Origin: Sphingopyxis sp. OAS728
GTDB taxonomy: Bacteria > Pseudomonadota > Alphaproteobacteria > Sphingomonadales > Sphingomonadaceae
Direction: 5' to 3'
Assembly (NCBI RefSeq): GCF_014873485.1
Contig: NZ_JADBDT010000001.1
Location: 2,604,001-2,668,000, forward strand
DNA: 64,000 nt
In this document: positions 15,929 to 25,343 of the stretch, piece by piece
How the letters are laid out: each line of letters begins with the position of its first letter
Position numbering within the stretch: the stretch's first letter is position 1
The notes under the pieces: model-generated
What the model was told of the DNA's origin: nothing
Database searches by the model: none
What the model saw: the letters and a program-made list of their open reading frames with translations, nothing else
Position numbers and translations under genes: made by a program

Positions 15929-18634
15929 ATGACGAATATCAAAGGCTCCAAACCGGCTGCGGTGCGTCTCGCGGCGGCTTCATCCCTGACAATCGCAGCC
16001 ATCCTCTCGACAGGGGCCGTGCATGCGCAGGTCACCCTCGGTGTCGGCGCCAGCGCTCCTAATCCTGAGACCGTTGCTGTCGGGGAGTTGAGCAACGCAA
16101 CCGGCACCGGCTCGACCGCCGTCGGGACGTCCGCCGTGACGATCGGATTGAATTCGACCGCGGTTGGTCGTCAGTCCGCGGCGAACGGCGTCGGTTCGGT
16201 CAGCGTCGGATCGCTCGCGAGCAGCGCCGCCGACGGGGCGGTGGCAGTCGGCGAGCTTTCGAGCGCACTTGCAAATTCTTCGGTCGCGGTAGGCGCCTCG
16301 TCACGGGCGTCGGGCGTGAGCTCGGCCGCTTTGGGCAATTCGGCAAGCGCGAATGGTGCCGGGTCGCTCGCCGCCGGAGCGAACGCGGCCGCAGGCCAAG
16401 AGGGCTCGGTCGCGCTGGGCAGCGCCGCTGTAGCGGTCGACGTGAATGGCATCGGGCTCGGGGCGCGAGCCCGGGCAGAGGGTGCCGGCGCAATCTCGAT
16501 GGGCGCAGACAGCAATGCCGCGACTGGCGGTTCGGTTGCCCTCGGACAGTTTGCATCGGCAACCGGCGAAATCAGCACGGCACTGGGCTTCGGCAGCGTT
16601 GCAACCGGCGAGCTGTCGTCTGCCTTCGGTCCGGGTGCGCGTGCTAACGGCGACGGCAGTTTTGCGGGTGGCCAGAATGCTTCAGCGGGCGGCGTAGGCG
16701 CGACTACGGTGGGGCGAAATTCGCTCGCCGGCGGCGCGGAAGCCAGTAGCTTCGGATCCGGAAGCAACGCCTCCGGTGCCGCTGCCACCGCTCTCGGCAG
16801 CCGCAACATCGCGGCTGGGGACCGCAGCTTTGCAGCCGGTGTCGAATCGCAAGCCAATGGTTCGGGTTCCATCGCTATCGGCGACGGCGCGACGGCGGAT
16901 GGCGCAGGCGCGGTCGGTATCGGCGGCAATGCTAACGGCTTTGGGACCAACTCGGTGGCAGTGGGCAATTCGAGCGGCGCTGGCGGCGAGCAGGCTGTCG
17001 CGCTTGGCTTCGGGTCGAACGGGTTTGGAAACCAGAGCGTTGCCATCGGGAATCTTTCGCAGGCATCGGGTGAGCGGGGCGTCGCGATCGGCAGCGAGGC
17101 GTCCGCGTCGGGAACTGATGCGTTTGCGGCTCTCGACAATGCCACGGCCTCGGGCAACCGTGCAATCGCAGTCGGGGTAAGTGCGAGCGCAACGGGCGCG
17201 GACGCTATGGCGGTCGGAACCGCGAGCGAAGCCTCGGGACTGGCATCGTCGGCGTTTGGCCAAGCGGCCAGGGCAACGGGCGATAACGCAAACTCTTTCG
17301 GCTTCGGGAGCAACGCCGGAGGCAATTTCTCGACAGCGGTGGGTTCGGGCGCCCAAGCAAATGGCGAGAATAGTTTCGCTGGCGGGAGCAACGTAATCGC
17401 GGCAGGCGTATCCGCCACCGCTATCGGCGACGATGCGGTAGCGGCTGGAGACCAGTCTCTCAGCATCGGTGCGGCCAACCGGGCAGAAGCGGAAGGGTCG
17501 TCGGCTGTTGGCAACGCAAATAGCGCTACGGGTATCGGATCGACCGCGGTCGGACGGCTCAATGTTGCAAGCGGCAGCCGCAGTTTTGCCGCGGGGACCG
17601 AAGCCACTGCCGAAGGCAGCAGCTCGATTGCGGTTGGCGACGAGGCGCGCGCTCTCGGCGCACGAAGCGCGGTGGTAGGCTCTGAAGCGACTGCCGCCAG
17701 CGAGGACTCGAGCGCTTTTGGCGCGGGAAGCATTGCGCTCGATGAGGGCAGCACCGCTCTCGGCAGCAATGCGGTGGCTAGCGGGCTTCAGGCAACCGCC
17801 GTCGGGCGTTTCAGCTTTGCCGCAGGCGCGGACAGTTTCGCAGGCGGAACCAATGCGGTCGCACAGGGCAATGATTCTGTCGCTCTGGGAAGCAATGCTC
17901 AAGCGCTCGGCAATTCGTCGGTGTCGATCGGGCTCAACAGCAGCGCTTCAGGACTCGAGGCGACGTCAAACGGGTTCCTCAGCAACGCGGATGGCCGCGG
18001 CGCCACGGCTCTCGGCGGACGCAACCGCGCCAGCGCGACCTTCTCGACCGCGGTGGGCTGGGCCAACACGGCGAGCGGCACCAACAGCTTCGCCGCGGGC
18101 AATCGCTCGGTCGCGAGCGGCGCCTCGTCGGTCGCCGTTGGTGACCAGGCAACGGCGTCGGGCGCCAACTCGGTCGCCATCGGTACCGGCTCGACTGCAG
18201 TTGAAGACAATGTTGTCTCGGTCGGTTCGGCGACGAACCGCCGCCGTGTCACCAATGTCGCCGACGGTGTCGCGCCCAGCGACGTGTCGACGGTCGGCCA
18301 ACTCCAGGCGGGCCTCGCCGCCGAGCGCGCCTTCGCACAGGCCGGGTTCGATCGCATCAGCCTCGACATTAGCCGCCTCGACAGCCGCATTGACCGCGTC
18401 GGCAAGCGCGCCGACGCCGGTACCGCAGCGGCGATGGCCGCCGCGGGTCTGCCGCAGGCGACGAGCGAAGGCGACGGCATGATCGCAATGGGCGTCGGCA
18501 GCTGGCGCGACCAGGCAGCGTTCGCGATCGCCGCATCGAAGATCCTGACCGGCGGCACCGCCGTCAGGTTCGGGGCGAGCTTCGACACGCACGGTACCGG
18601 CGGCGTCAGCGCAGGCGTCGGCTTCCGCTTCTGA
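15929..18634 (+). CDS. YadA-like trimeric autotransporter adhesin
   Basis: 901 residues: a long signal peptide (to about residue 34, VHAQ), then a head of roughly fifty 14-residue left-handed beta-roll repeats of the form A-x-A-x-G-x-x-S-x-A-x-G (about 35-760), a neck with RRVTNVADG (about 768), a short coiled-coil stalk (about 795-835) and the C-terminal membrane anchor ending GFRF. Three copies would form one outer-membrane barrel displaying a rod-like adhesin. GAAGG lies upstream of the ATG. The stalk is very short for so long a head. Repeat composition also keeps an antisense frame open for 532 codons. Confidence 0.92.
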   Translation: MTNIKGSKPAAVRLAAASSLTIAAILSTGAVHAQVTLGVGASAPNPETVAVGELSNATGTGSTAVGTSAVTIGLNSTAVGRQSAANGVGSVSVGSLASSAADGAVAVGELSSALANSSVAVGASSRASGVSSAALGNSASANGAGSLAAGANAAAGQEGSVALGSAAVAVDVNGIGLGARARAEGAGAISMGADSNAATGGSVALGQFASATGEISTALGFGSVATGELSSAFGPGARANGDGSFAGGQNASAGGVGATTVGRNSLAGGAEASSFGSGSNASGAAATALGSRNIAAGDRSFAAGVESQANGSGSIAIGDGATADGAGAVGIGGNANGFGTNSVAVGNSSGAGGEQAVALGFGSNGFGNQSVAIGNLSQASGERGVAIGSEASASGTDAFAALDNATASGNRAIAVGVSASATGADAMAVGTASEASGLASSAFGQAARATGDNANSFGFGSNAGGNFSTAVGSGAQANGENSFAGGSNVIAAGVSATAIGDDAVAAGDQSLSIGAANRAEAEGSSAVGNANSATGIGSTAVGRLNVASGSRSFAAGTEATAEGSSSIAVGDEARALGARSAVVGSEATAASEDSSAFGAGSIALDEGSTALGSNAVASGLQATAVGRFSFAAGADSFAGGTNAVAQGNDSVALGSNAQALGNSSVSIGLNSSASGLEATSNGFLSNADGRGATALGGRNRASATFSTAVGWANTASGTNSFAAGNRSVASGASSVAVGDQATASGANSVAIGTGSTAVEDNVVSVGSATNRRRVTNVADGVAPSDVSTVGQLQAGLAAERAFAQAGFDRISLDISRLDSRIDRVGKRADAGTAAAMAAAGLPQATSEGDGMIAMGVGSWRDQAAFAIAASKILTGGTAVRFGASFDTHGTGGVSAGVGFRF

Positions 18635-18720
18635 GGTAGCGGCCGCCCTCACGCCATGGGACGGGAGGGCGGTTCGCCGCAGCGTCCGGGTCAAAGGGCC
18701 CTCTTGAGGCTCCGGATGCG

Positions 18721-18752
18721 CAGCCGCGCAGGGCGTTCGTCCTGCGCGGCTG
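18721..18752 (+). terminator. Hairpin after the autotransporter gene
   Basis: A perfect 12-bp stem (CAGCCGCGCAGG and its complement) with an eight-base loop, then TTACCG. It has no long T run, so it is a probable but not certain intrinsic terminator. It lies 87 bases after the autotransporter stop. Confidence 0.55.
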
Positions 18753-18805
18753 TTACCGCGTCGCGTCCCCTAAAATCCGAACATCGAGAATGAAGGAAAT
18801 GCTCC

Positions 18806-20761
18806 ATGCGTGTCACATCCTGCCTGGCGATCTGCCTTGCCGCCGCGTCGCCCGCCGCGGCCCAGACCCAAGCGCCATCCGGTACCCTGATCGCGGTCCC
18901 CGCGGCGCCGCCCGCCTATAGTTCGGAGGATATATTCGCTACCGTCACGATCGCGCTGCCGGACGTGGGCGGCATCGCCTTCTCGCGCGACGGACATTCG
19001 ATCCTGCTTTCGAGCGACCAGAGCGGAATTTTGAACAGTTATATCGCGCCTGCCAACGGCGGTCCCGCAATGGCGATGACGCGCTCGGCGACCGATGGTC
19101 TCGTTGCGGTCAGCTATTTTCCTCAGGACGACCGGTTGCTGCTCGCGGGCGACAGGGGTGGCGATGAGCGCACCCACATCTTCGCGCGAGAAGTCGGCGG
19201 AACGGTTCGCGATCTGACCCCCGGCGACGAGGTCAAGGCAGACTTTCTCGGCTGGAACGCCGACGGCGGCGAATTCTACATTCTCTCCAACGCGCGCGAT
19301 CCCGGACAGGCCGATCTTTATGCGGTCGATGGCAGGACCTATGCAGCACGCATGATCCTCATGGCCGACGAACGGGAAATTCTCGACGTGTCGCCCGATG
19401 GCCGCCACGCGGTCCTGATCGCCCGGACCGGATCGGCCGACAGCAATCTTTTTTTGGCCGAGATCGGGAGCGGCGTTGCGCCGCGGCTTATCACGCCCCA
19501 CAGCGGGCGCGCGCTCTACGGCAGTTTCGGTTTCACGCCTGACGGCAGCTCGCTGATCATTGCCACCGACGCGCATGGCGAGTTTGCCGAGGCGTGGTGT
19601 TACGATCTCAAAGCCGAATCAATGCAGCCATATCTGAAGGGCGAGTGGGACCTTGCCTGGCTGCGCTTGTCGCGGTCGGGCCGATACCGCGCCGCGGCGT
19701 TCAACGAAAATGGCCGGACGGCGCTGGCGCTTGTCGACCTTCATCGAGGCAAGCCGATCACTCTCAGCGGCATTCCCGACGGCGAGATCACCAATCTCCA
19801 GTTTGATCGGGCCGAGGACCGCATCGTCTTCACCCTTGCTTCTGATACGTCGCCGGCCGACGTCTATATTGCCGATCTGGCAACTGGCGCGGCGCGCCGA
19901 CTGACGAATGCGCTTGGCGAACGGATTGACGAACGTCGTCTGGTTCGCGCCGATAATGTCACCATCCCGGGTCCGGACGGCCACGCGATACCCGCGCTGG
20001 TCTACCGCCCGCACGGCGCGACGGCGGCACATCCGGTCCCCGCCGTCGTCTGGGTCCATGGCGGTCCCGACCAGAGCCGCCACGGCTGGGCACCGACGCT
20101 GCAACATCTGGTCGGTCAGGGCTTTGCGGTGATCGCGCCCAATTTCCGGGGCTCGACCGGTTTCGGAAAGAGCTTTCTCCAGGCGGACGACCGCGCGCAC
20201 GGCGACGCCGACCTCGCCGATGTGGTGACGGCGGGCGACTGGATGCGTGCGCAGGACTGGGTCGCCGACGACAAGGTCGCGGTCATGGGCCGGTCCTACG
20301 GCGGATTTCTGACGCTCGCGGCGCTCGCTTTTCGCCCGGATGCCTTCGAGGCGGGGATCGACATATTCGGTATCTCGAACTGGCAGCGGACGCTGACCTC
20401 GATCCCGCCTTGGTGGGAGAGTCTGCGCGTCGCACTCTACGAAGAGATGGGCGATCCCGCGACCGATGGCGAGCGCCATCGGCGAATCTCGCCTCTGTTC
20501 CATGCCGATCGCATCCGGCGTCCACTTCTGGTCGTGCAAGGTGCCAATGATCCGCGCGTGCTGCAGGCTGAAAGCGACGAGATCGTAGCCGCCGTGCGCA
20601 GGAATGGCACCCCTGTCGAATATTTGCTCTTTCCCGACGAGGGGCATGGCTTTCGCAAGCGCGAGAATCTCGTCCGGGCCCAAGACGCCTATATCGCGTT
20701 CCTGCGGTCCCACTTGGGCGATCCCCGGTTTACCGAGACGCCGGGTGCCGGTTTTCAATAA
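18806..20761 (+). CDS. Exported S9 family (prolyl oligopeptidase-type) peptidase
   Basis: 651 residues with a signal peptide ([14 protein letters not shown]). The N-terminal half is a beta-propeller of TolB/WD40-like repeats (for example [13 protein letters not shown]). The C-terminal half is an alpha/beta hydrolase with catalytic triad Ser497 (GRSYGG), Asp582 (GANDPR) and His614 (DEGHGF). It should cleave short peptides in the periplasm, probably as a dipeptidyl or acylaminoacyl peptidase. The protein is of normal length and intact. Its last 32 bases overlap the end of the convergent LysR gene. Confidence 0.88.
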   Translation: MRVTSCLAICLAAASPAAAQTQAPSGTLIAVPAAPPAYSSEDIFATVTIALPDVGGIAFSRDGHSILLSSDQSGILNSYIAPANGGPAMAMTRSATDGLVAVSYFPQDDRLLLAGDRGGDERTHIFAREVGGTVRDLTPGDEVKADFLGWNADGGEFYILSNARDPGQADLYAVDGRTYAARMILMADEREILDVSPDGRHAVLIARTGSADSNLFLAEIGSGVAPRLITPHSGRALYGSFGFTPDGSSLIIATDAHGEFAEAWCYDLKAESMQPYLKGEWDLAWLRLSRSGRYRAAAFNENGRTALALVDLHRGKPITLSGIPDGEITNLQFDRAEDRIVFTLASDTSPADVYIADLATGAARRLTNALGERIDERRLVRADNVTIPGPDGHAIPALVYRPHGATAAHPVPAVVWVHGGPDQSRHGWAPTLQHLVGQGFAVIAPNFRGSTGFGKSFLQADDRAHGDADLADVVTAGDWMRAQDWVADDKVAVMGRSYGGFLTLAALAFRPDAFEAGIDIFGISNWQRTLTSIPPWWESLRVALYEEMGDPATDGERHRRISPLFHADRIRRPLLVVQGANDPRVLQAESDEIVAAVRRNGTPVEYLLFPDEGHGFRKRENLVRAQDAYIAFLRSHLGDPRFTETPGAGFQ

Positions 20762-21734
20762 GGCCGCGGCTACCGACCACGCCGGCCTGCGACTTCAGAG
20801 ATTCACCGCCCGGTAGCAGGTCGAGCAACCAGGAAATGGCGGGATCGCGCATCGCGGATTGAAGCGCGACGGCGTTCAGCCGGAAGGCCGGCATCGGAAA
20901 CGGCGCTTCGAGGATGACGATACCGAGCCTGTCGGCATGCATGGCCGCAAAATGCCGCGGCACCGCGCAGACGAATTCGCTATCGGCGACCACCGCCAAT
21001 GCGAACATGAAATTTGGGAGGGTCAGCGCGATACGCCGGGCCTTCCCGTCTTTCGCCAGGATATGGTCGACGAACCCCATCGGGTCCCCCGTCATCGACA
21101 CGACAAGATGCTCCACGGCAAGATAAGTTTCGAGGCCCGGCTCTTTCTCGAGGCGGTGACCCCGCCGGGCGACGATGACGAAATCTTCTTCGTAAAGCGT
21201 ACGCCAGTGAAAACGGGCCGGAATTTCGTCGGTAGGGATAATCGCGATATCGGTCGCGCGCGACTCGAGGTCGGCGAAGGCCGGCGTCCAGGCCCGAAGC
21301 ATATTCGTCTCGCCCGGGGCGGGAAGAGCCTGGCGAAGCGAGATATCGATGCCGGGACCCATCTGGCGGAGCGACGCAAGCAGCGGCGCAAGAATTACCG
21401 CCGACACCCCATCGGGCGCACCGACGGAGAATCGCCGGCGCGAACTTGCGGCGTCGAAAGGTTCCGCGGTGGCCAGGATCGATCGCAATTGGGAGAGAAC
21501 AGCGGCGACCGGCTCGGCGAGCTCGAGCCCCCGGTCGGTCGGCACGACGCCCTTCGGTGTCTTGAGAAACAGCTGATCGTTCAAGAGGCGGCGGAGCCTC
21601 GACAGGCCGTGGCTGACGGCAGAGGCAGAGAGATTGAGGCGATCGGCCGCACGGCCGACGTGGCGCTCCTCCAATACGGCCTCGAACAGGACGAGAAGAT
21701 TGAGATCGGCACGGGACAGGTCGAGTTCGTTCAT
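20730..21734 (-). CDS. LysR-family transcriptional regulator
   Basis: 334 residues. The N-terminal winged HTH (LNLLVLFEAVLEERHVGRAA, SASAVSHGLSRLRRLL) is of the NodD/LeuO-like branch, followed by a periplasmic-binding-like effector domain. The C-terminal 30 residues (LLPGGESLKSQAG onward) extend past the usual end and overlap the convergent peptidase gene by 32 bases. The target is unknown. It diverges from the small LuxR-type gene at 21948 with 213 bases between, so that gene or the regulator itself is a candidate target. Confidence 0.85.
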   Translation of the reverse strand: MNELDLSRADLNLLVLFEAVLEERHVGRAADRLNLSASAVSHGLSRLRRLLNDQLFLKTPKGVVPTDRGLELAEPVAAVLSQLRSILATAEPFDAASSRRRFSVGAPDGVSAVILAPLLASLRQMGPGIDISLRQALPAPGETNMLRAWTPAFADLESRATDIAIIPTDEIPARFHWRTLYEEDFVIVARRGHRLEKEPGLETYLAVEHLVVSMTGDPMGFVDHILAKDGKARRIALTLPNFMFALAVVADSEFVCAVPRHFAAMHADRLGIVILEAPFPMPAFRLNAVALQSAMRDPAISWLLDLLPGGESLKSQAGVVGSRGLIENRHPASR

Positions 21735-21947
21735 GGTCGGCTTTCATCAAAGCGGGACGGTCTCGGCCAGTCCACGCGGTTCGGTGGCTGTCAGGCGCCG
21801 CGAGAAGGGCGATAGACGCCGCGTCCCAAAACGTCATCCCATTTCGTGCATGATATTGATGAATTCATACCATTGGCTTCAGCACTGCCCAACGTGTCAA
21901 TAGCGCCTCGACAGGGGCCCATGCCCACCTAGCCGTGAGACAAGACA

Positions 21948-22223
21948 ATGCTGACCCAGACTGCTTTCCCGCCCGCCGCCGTACCCTTTCCTCCGATCGC
22001 CTCGGCCCAGTCGTGCAGCCGCACGCCGCTCACCGATCGCCAGCTCGAGTGCCTTGCGTGGATCAGCGAGGGCAAAAGCTCGACCGATATCGGCGAGATC
22101 CTCAGCATCTCGGGCCGTACGGTCGATTATCATGTCGGCGAAATCTGCCAGCGCCTCAACGTCCGGACGCGTATGCAGGCCGTTGCTCATGCCGTGCGCC
22201 GTGGCTGGCTCGAGACTGCCTGA
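21948..22223 (+). CDS. Stand-alone LuxR-type HTH protein (copy 1)
   Basis: A 91-residue protein that is only a LuxR DNA-binding domain after a 27-residue proline-rich lead. The HTH is complete: LTDRQLECLAWISEGKSS, DIGEILSISGRTVDYHVGEI, RTRMQAVAHAVRRGWL. The E, W, G and V positions expected of the fold are present. There is no receiver or autoinducer domain. Two close relatives lie at 24278 and 25676. It probably binds DNA as a dimer; its input signal is unknown. The family resembles the HTH of sphingomonad quorum-type LuxR proteins. Confidence 0.8.
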   Translation: MLTQTAFPPAAVPFPPIASAQSCSRTPLTDRQLECLAWISEGKSSTDIGEILSISGRTVDYHVGEICQRLNVRTRMQAVAHAVRRGWLETA

Positions 22224-22290
22224 CCGGACGTCATGCCCGGCCCCGGCCAATCTCATAGCAACAACCGGTTACGTACGTCACCGGACCGCA

Positions 22291-22334
22291 ATGCTCGAAA
22301 CGGACGCGCCAGCTCGCGCGTCCGTTTCGAGCAT
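22291..22334. terminator. Perfect 19-bp hairpin between convergent genes
   Basis: ATGCTCGAAACGGACGCGC at 22291-22309 is exactly complementary to 22316-22334, with loop CAGCTC. It lies after the luxR-type stop on one strand and touches the stop of the 64-codon gene on the other, which is the position of a bidirectional terminator. There is no T run on either side. Confidence 0.5.
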
Positions 22335-22528
22335 CATGGGTAGCGGAGCATGACGAGCCAGGCTTGGGCGGGCCATTCCGCCCATCGGCCAGAGGCTGGA
22401 TCTCCGACCAATTGCGCAGCGCATTCTTCATCCTCCCTGCCGCCTTTCCGCGCATTTGCCTCGCGCTCCGCAGCATATGACGCGGCGTTCCCCCCAAGCT
22501 GCGATCGAATGCTGCTAAGCTCGGCCAC
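22334..22528 (-). CDS. Small hypothetical protein
   Basis: 64 residues from a GTG with GGAG seven bases upstream. It is charged and alanine-rich in the first half (AAEREANARKGGREDEE), with tryptophans in the second (GRWAEWPAQAWLVM). No family is recognised. It follows the membrane-protein gene by 24 bases on the same strand and ends exactly at a perfect hairpin, which makes a two-gene operon with terminator plausible. Given the surrounding gene decay it could also be a remnant. Confidence 0.4.
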   Translation of the reverse strand: MAELSSIRSQLGGNAASYAAEREANARKGGREDEECAAQLVGDPASGRWAEWPAQAWLVMLRYP

Positions 22529-22552
22529 AGACCGGCTCCGCTGCGTAGCAAC

Positions 22553-22999
22553 TCAGGCGCCGGCGAGCACCGCGAGCAGCATCGGCACCCCGAGCGCGCA
22601 TTGCAACGTGGTCGAGAGCGTCCGCGGCCAGTTGAAGCGAATCAGTTCGGCAATCATGCGATCATTCTTGCCCGCTTCCAGACGATTATGCCGAGGGATC
22701 TGCAGCGCGAGCGTGAGCGCAAGACCGACCAGCCCGAGAATGATGTTGGCGATAGCCATCCAAGCCGGCACCGATGGCCCGAATAGCGCCAACGGAACGG
22801 GCAGAAGGAAGGTGGCGAAGCCGGGAAGAATCACGACGAACCAGATATGGCTGGTGTAGAAGCGGTGATAGTCGCGATATTCCCCGACGCCGACCTTGGC
22901 GAAAAGCGGGTAGATCACGATCTGGACGAACCAAGTGAGGCTCGCCACCCATGCGGTGAGAATGAGCCACATGACAAAAATAATTACGGGATCGGACAT
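22553..22999 (-). CDS. Four-helix membrane protein, function unknown
   Basis: 148 residues with about four membrane spans, beginning VIIFVMWLILTAWVASLTWF. Conserved-looking motifs are IYPLFAKVGVGEYRDYHRFY and FNWPRTLSTTLQCALG. The YxxYHxxY and RTxxW-like elements recall DUF1772/anthrone-oxygenase-like small membrane proteins, but this is only a resemblance. It diverges from the truncated TetR gene, with two palindromes between them (23153-23190), so it was probably controlled by that repressor. Confidence 0.65.
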   Translation of the reverse strand: MSDPVIIFVMWLILTAWVASLTWFVQIVIYPLFAKVGVGEYRDYHRFYTSHIWFVVILPGFATFLLPVPLALFGPSVPAWMAIANIILGLVGLALTLALQIPRHNRLEAGKNDRMIAELIRFNWPRTLSTTLQCALGVPMLLAVLAGA

Positions 23000-23152
23000 C
23001 AGAAATCCTGACTGGTCTGAGACATCGGCGGTCGGCCGCGCCTCCCGTTAGACGGTGCCGGGGGCTGTCGGGCCTAGCGAGGTATCGAGGCGGGGGGGCG
23101 AGGCACAGGCAGTCGAGCCAAGAGGCGGTAGCGCGGCTCACGACAATCAACC

Positions 23153-23169
23153 TGACAGTGTCACTGTCA
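23153..23169. promoter_or_regulatory. Palindromic operator, TetR-type
   Basis: TGACAGTG, one base, then CACTGTCA: a perfect 8+1+8 inverted repeat. It lies between the divergent membrane-protein gene and the remnant of a TetR gene, the usual place for a TetR operator. Confidence 0.65.
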
Positions 23170-23171
23170 CG

Positions 23172-23190
23172 ATGGCAGCATTACTGCCAT
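23172..23190. promoter_or_regulatory. Second inverted repeat beside the operator
   Basis: ATGGCAG, five bases, CTGCCAT: 7-bp arms, two bases from the first palindrome. It may be a second site or part of the deleted TetR gene's leader. Confidence 0.35.
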
Positions 23191-23639
23191 GTCACCAAAT
23201 ACGCCCTCTCCTGGAAGCCCTCGCGAACAGCTCGCCCCAAGCCTCTGCATCGCCCGCCGATCTCGTCGCGCACATCCCCGCGCTATACGCCGCGTTCGAT
23301 CGGGATGACCGGCTAGTGCGGGCGATGGTGCACGATCCGCATGGGCGCCGGGTCCGGATCGACAATGCGGAGGCCCGGCGAGCGAAGTTCCGAGACGCCT
23401 TGCAACCGGTACTCGCCGGACTTGGCGAAGACGATTCCATAGGGTTGTTGGCTTCGATAAGTGCGATTTGTTCGGCGAGCGGCTGGGAGATGATGAAGGA
23501 CAATTGGCAGCTTGACAGAGCCGCTGCCGCGCGCGCCGCGCAATCGGGCGTGGAAGCGCTCATCGACGCTGCGCGCCACAAGACAGACCTTGCCGCAGAC
23601 GCGGCGGTTGGTGTGACGACCAAGGGAGACCGGGGATGA
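23172..23639 (+). pseudogene. TetR-family regulator lacking its HTH
   Basis: The readable protein (from LLEALANSSPQ onward) matches the ligand-binding C-terminal half of a TetR repressor: PALYAAFDRDDRLVRAM, then SASGWEMMKDNWQLD and ARAAQSGVEALIDAAR. No N-terminal HTH precedes it in any frame; instead the operator palindromes lie directly upstream. A deletion seems to have joined the promoter to the C-terminal domain. The TGA overlaps the ATG of the next gene (ATGA), so the two were an operon. Confidence 0.65.
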
Positions 23640-24186
23640 TTCACCACTCGTCCTTCGCGGTGCGCGAGCCGGACCGCGTCAACTGTCCTCGCGGATATTG
23701 CCGGTGCGCGGGCCATTCGCGCGCCTTCACCCCCTTTTTCTGGCCGGAACCTGGTTCGTCGTTTCCGGCGACGAGCGCGGATTGTCGCTGGAGATATTGC
23801 CGTGGACGGCGGCGTTCGACCCAAAGTCGCCGCTCGGCCTCAGCCGTCGTCCCGAAGGCCCGGGCTGCAGCGCCGCGCATGTCCTGATCAGCTCGGTGCA
23901 CTCGCGCGACCATTTGCTTGCGATCGCGGCCGAGGCGGGATGGCACGCACAGGACGTCGAGACCGGAATGTTCCGAATCGTTAAGTTGTGGATCGACGAG
24001 GTGGTCCTCGTCGAAGTCCTGGCTGCCGGTGAGGCCGGACGTTATGTGGAGAGCTTCGGTACCGCGGGACTTCCGTCGCTCGACGCCCGCCTCCGCTGCC
24101 TTGAAACCGAATCATCAGAAGCTCTTTCTCGCAACTTTTCCCCGTCGGTGATCGCCGAGGCGTTCGCTTCCTCCTGCGGCGAATGA
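23636..24186 (+). pseudogene. VOC-superfamily protein, frameshifted
   Basis: It begins MIHHSSFAVREPDRV in one frame. The sequence then continues the same fold in a second frame (LADIAGARAIRAPSPPF) and, after a five-T run at 23735-23739, in a third (LAGTWFVVSGDERGLSLEI through VIAEAFASSCGE). Two frame changes are needed to read one continuous vicinal-oxygen-chelate domain, so the gene is broken. The intact form would be a glyoxalase-fold enzyme or binding protein of about 183 residues. Confidence 0.65.
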
Positions 24187-24277
24187 CTCCTTGATGCTTC
24201 GCCGAAGAATATTTGCCACAGATTGCGCCGCCCCTGCGCGAGGCGTGCAGCCCGGTGCCGCGCCGGAGCGGGGCGAA

Positions 24278-24538
24278 ATGCGTCGCCTGGTCGGAGGGCC
24301 GCCGGTTTCGCCTTACACGGGGCGGGCGGCACACCCACTGTCACCGCTGACCGGGCGCCAGCTTGAATGTCTCGCGTGGATCAGCGAAAGCAAGAGCTCG
24401 ACCGATATTGACGCAATCCTGGGAATATCGCCCCGCACGGTCGACTATCATGTCGCCGAAATCTGCCGGCGCCTCAACATTCGCACCCGGATGCAGGCTG
24501 TCAAACAGGCCGTGACACTGGGGTGGATCGAGATCTGA
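24278..24538 (+). CDS. Stand-alone LuxR-type HTH protein (copy 2)
   Basis: 86 residues: a 24-residue proline/glycine lead, then LTGRQLECLAWISESKSS, DIDAILGISPRTVDYHVAEI and RTRMQAVKQAVTLGWIEI. It is a complete LuxR DNA-binding domain with no sensory domain. Compared with copy 1 the G of GKSS is S and the second G of DIG is D, so it may be less constrained. The ATG at 24278 has GGGG upstream; an in-frame ATG at 24191 would add 29 residues of no visible meaning. Confidence 0.72.
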   Translation: MRRLVGGPPVSPYTGRAAHPLSPLTGRQLECLAWISESKSSTDIDAILGISPRTVDYHVAEICRRLNIRTRMQAVKQAVTLGWIEI

Positions 24539-25067
24539 ACCGCCCGAGTCAATCCGTGGCCCTGCAACGCGGCGCGATCTCCCTCTCTCCCCCCGCCCCG
24601 GCAACCGCGGAGTCGTCGCTCGAAAGATAGATGGACCGCTCGCAGGCGAGCCGCTGCGGTCGCGGCCTCTGCACCGCGATGCCGACTGCTGGAGGCAGGA
24701 ATGCCGCCCTCAGAATGGCGAGCACTAACGTCCGGCCCATCATACGCATATTCTCATTTGCTGATTGTCGATTTCAAAGCCTTGCCGCCGCGCTTCATCG
24801 GCATGCACCAAGCGCGTCTGTCGGGCTAGGCCGCTCGCACGGCGATGAGCCCTATGAGCCTTACCAGCCAGATGAACGCCGCGCCGTTAGCTGCCGACGC
24901 ACGGCGCGAGCATTTCGGCGGCTCCACCCGGGGCAGCGTCGACGGCAGGACCGCCCGCCGGTTCCGCCCTCGTAAGTCTGACAGGGTGGCACGCCCCATC
25001 GCACCGGTAGGAGGACAGATTGAGTATCCATATTGGAACGGAGCAGCGGGATGCGGAGGGACGAGAC
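24539..25067. other. 529-base stretch without a convincing gene
   Basis: Only weak frames are present. The best is a 66-codon minus-strand frame at 24549-24749 starting with a hydrophobic segment (LVLAILRAAFLPPAVGIAV), but nothing else supports it. The end of the stretch carries GGAGG, the ribosome site of the next small gene. Confidence 0.5.
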
Positions 25068-25343
25068 ATGACCGATCCACGGGCGCATGAGGCGCTGTGC
25101 AATGTGCATCGGTCGAAACCTGCGCATCTCACGCGATTTGCTTGCAAATCGGCATTCGTCGCCGTCGCGCTTCTCATCCTGTCGCTATTGTTTGCTCTGT
25201 CGGTGACGCTTTTTCTCCAAAGCATCACCCCGTTCGACGTCTCGCGTGACTCGTCGCATTGCGCCTGGATATTGACTGCCGCCTGCCCCTGTCCGTCCGA
25301 GCCGATCGTCTGCCGCATCGCGACGGCCGCCATCGCGTCCTGA
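25068..25343 (+). CDS. Small single-helix membrane protein
   Basis: 91 residues with one clear membrane helix (AFVAVALLILSLLFALSVTL, about residues 29-48) and a cysteine-containing tail (AWILTAACPCPSEP). GGAGG lies about nine bases before the ATG, which is why this start is chosen over the upstream in-frame one at 25020. No family is recognised. It lies between two LuxR-type HTH genes in a region with several broken genes, so it could be a remnant. Confidence 0.4.
   Translation: MTDPRAHEALCNVHRSKPAHLTRFACKSAFVAVALLILSLLFALSVTLFLQSITPFDVSRDSSHCAWILTAACPCPSEPIVCRIATAAIAS

Noticed and set aside
16171..17769. 532-codon minus-strand frame (and a 406-codon one) opposite the autotransporter
   Set aside because: It is a by-product of the repeated head sequence: its own protein is a monotonous A/P/T repeat without start signal or family match.
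24549..24749. 66-codon minus-strand frame with a hydrophobic N-terminus
   Set aside because: No ribosome site, no family, and the second half is unstructured. Mentioned only as part of the gene-poor stretch.
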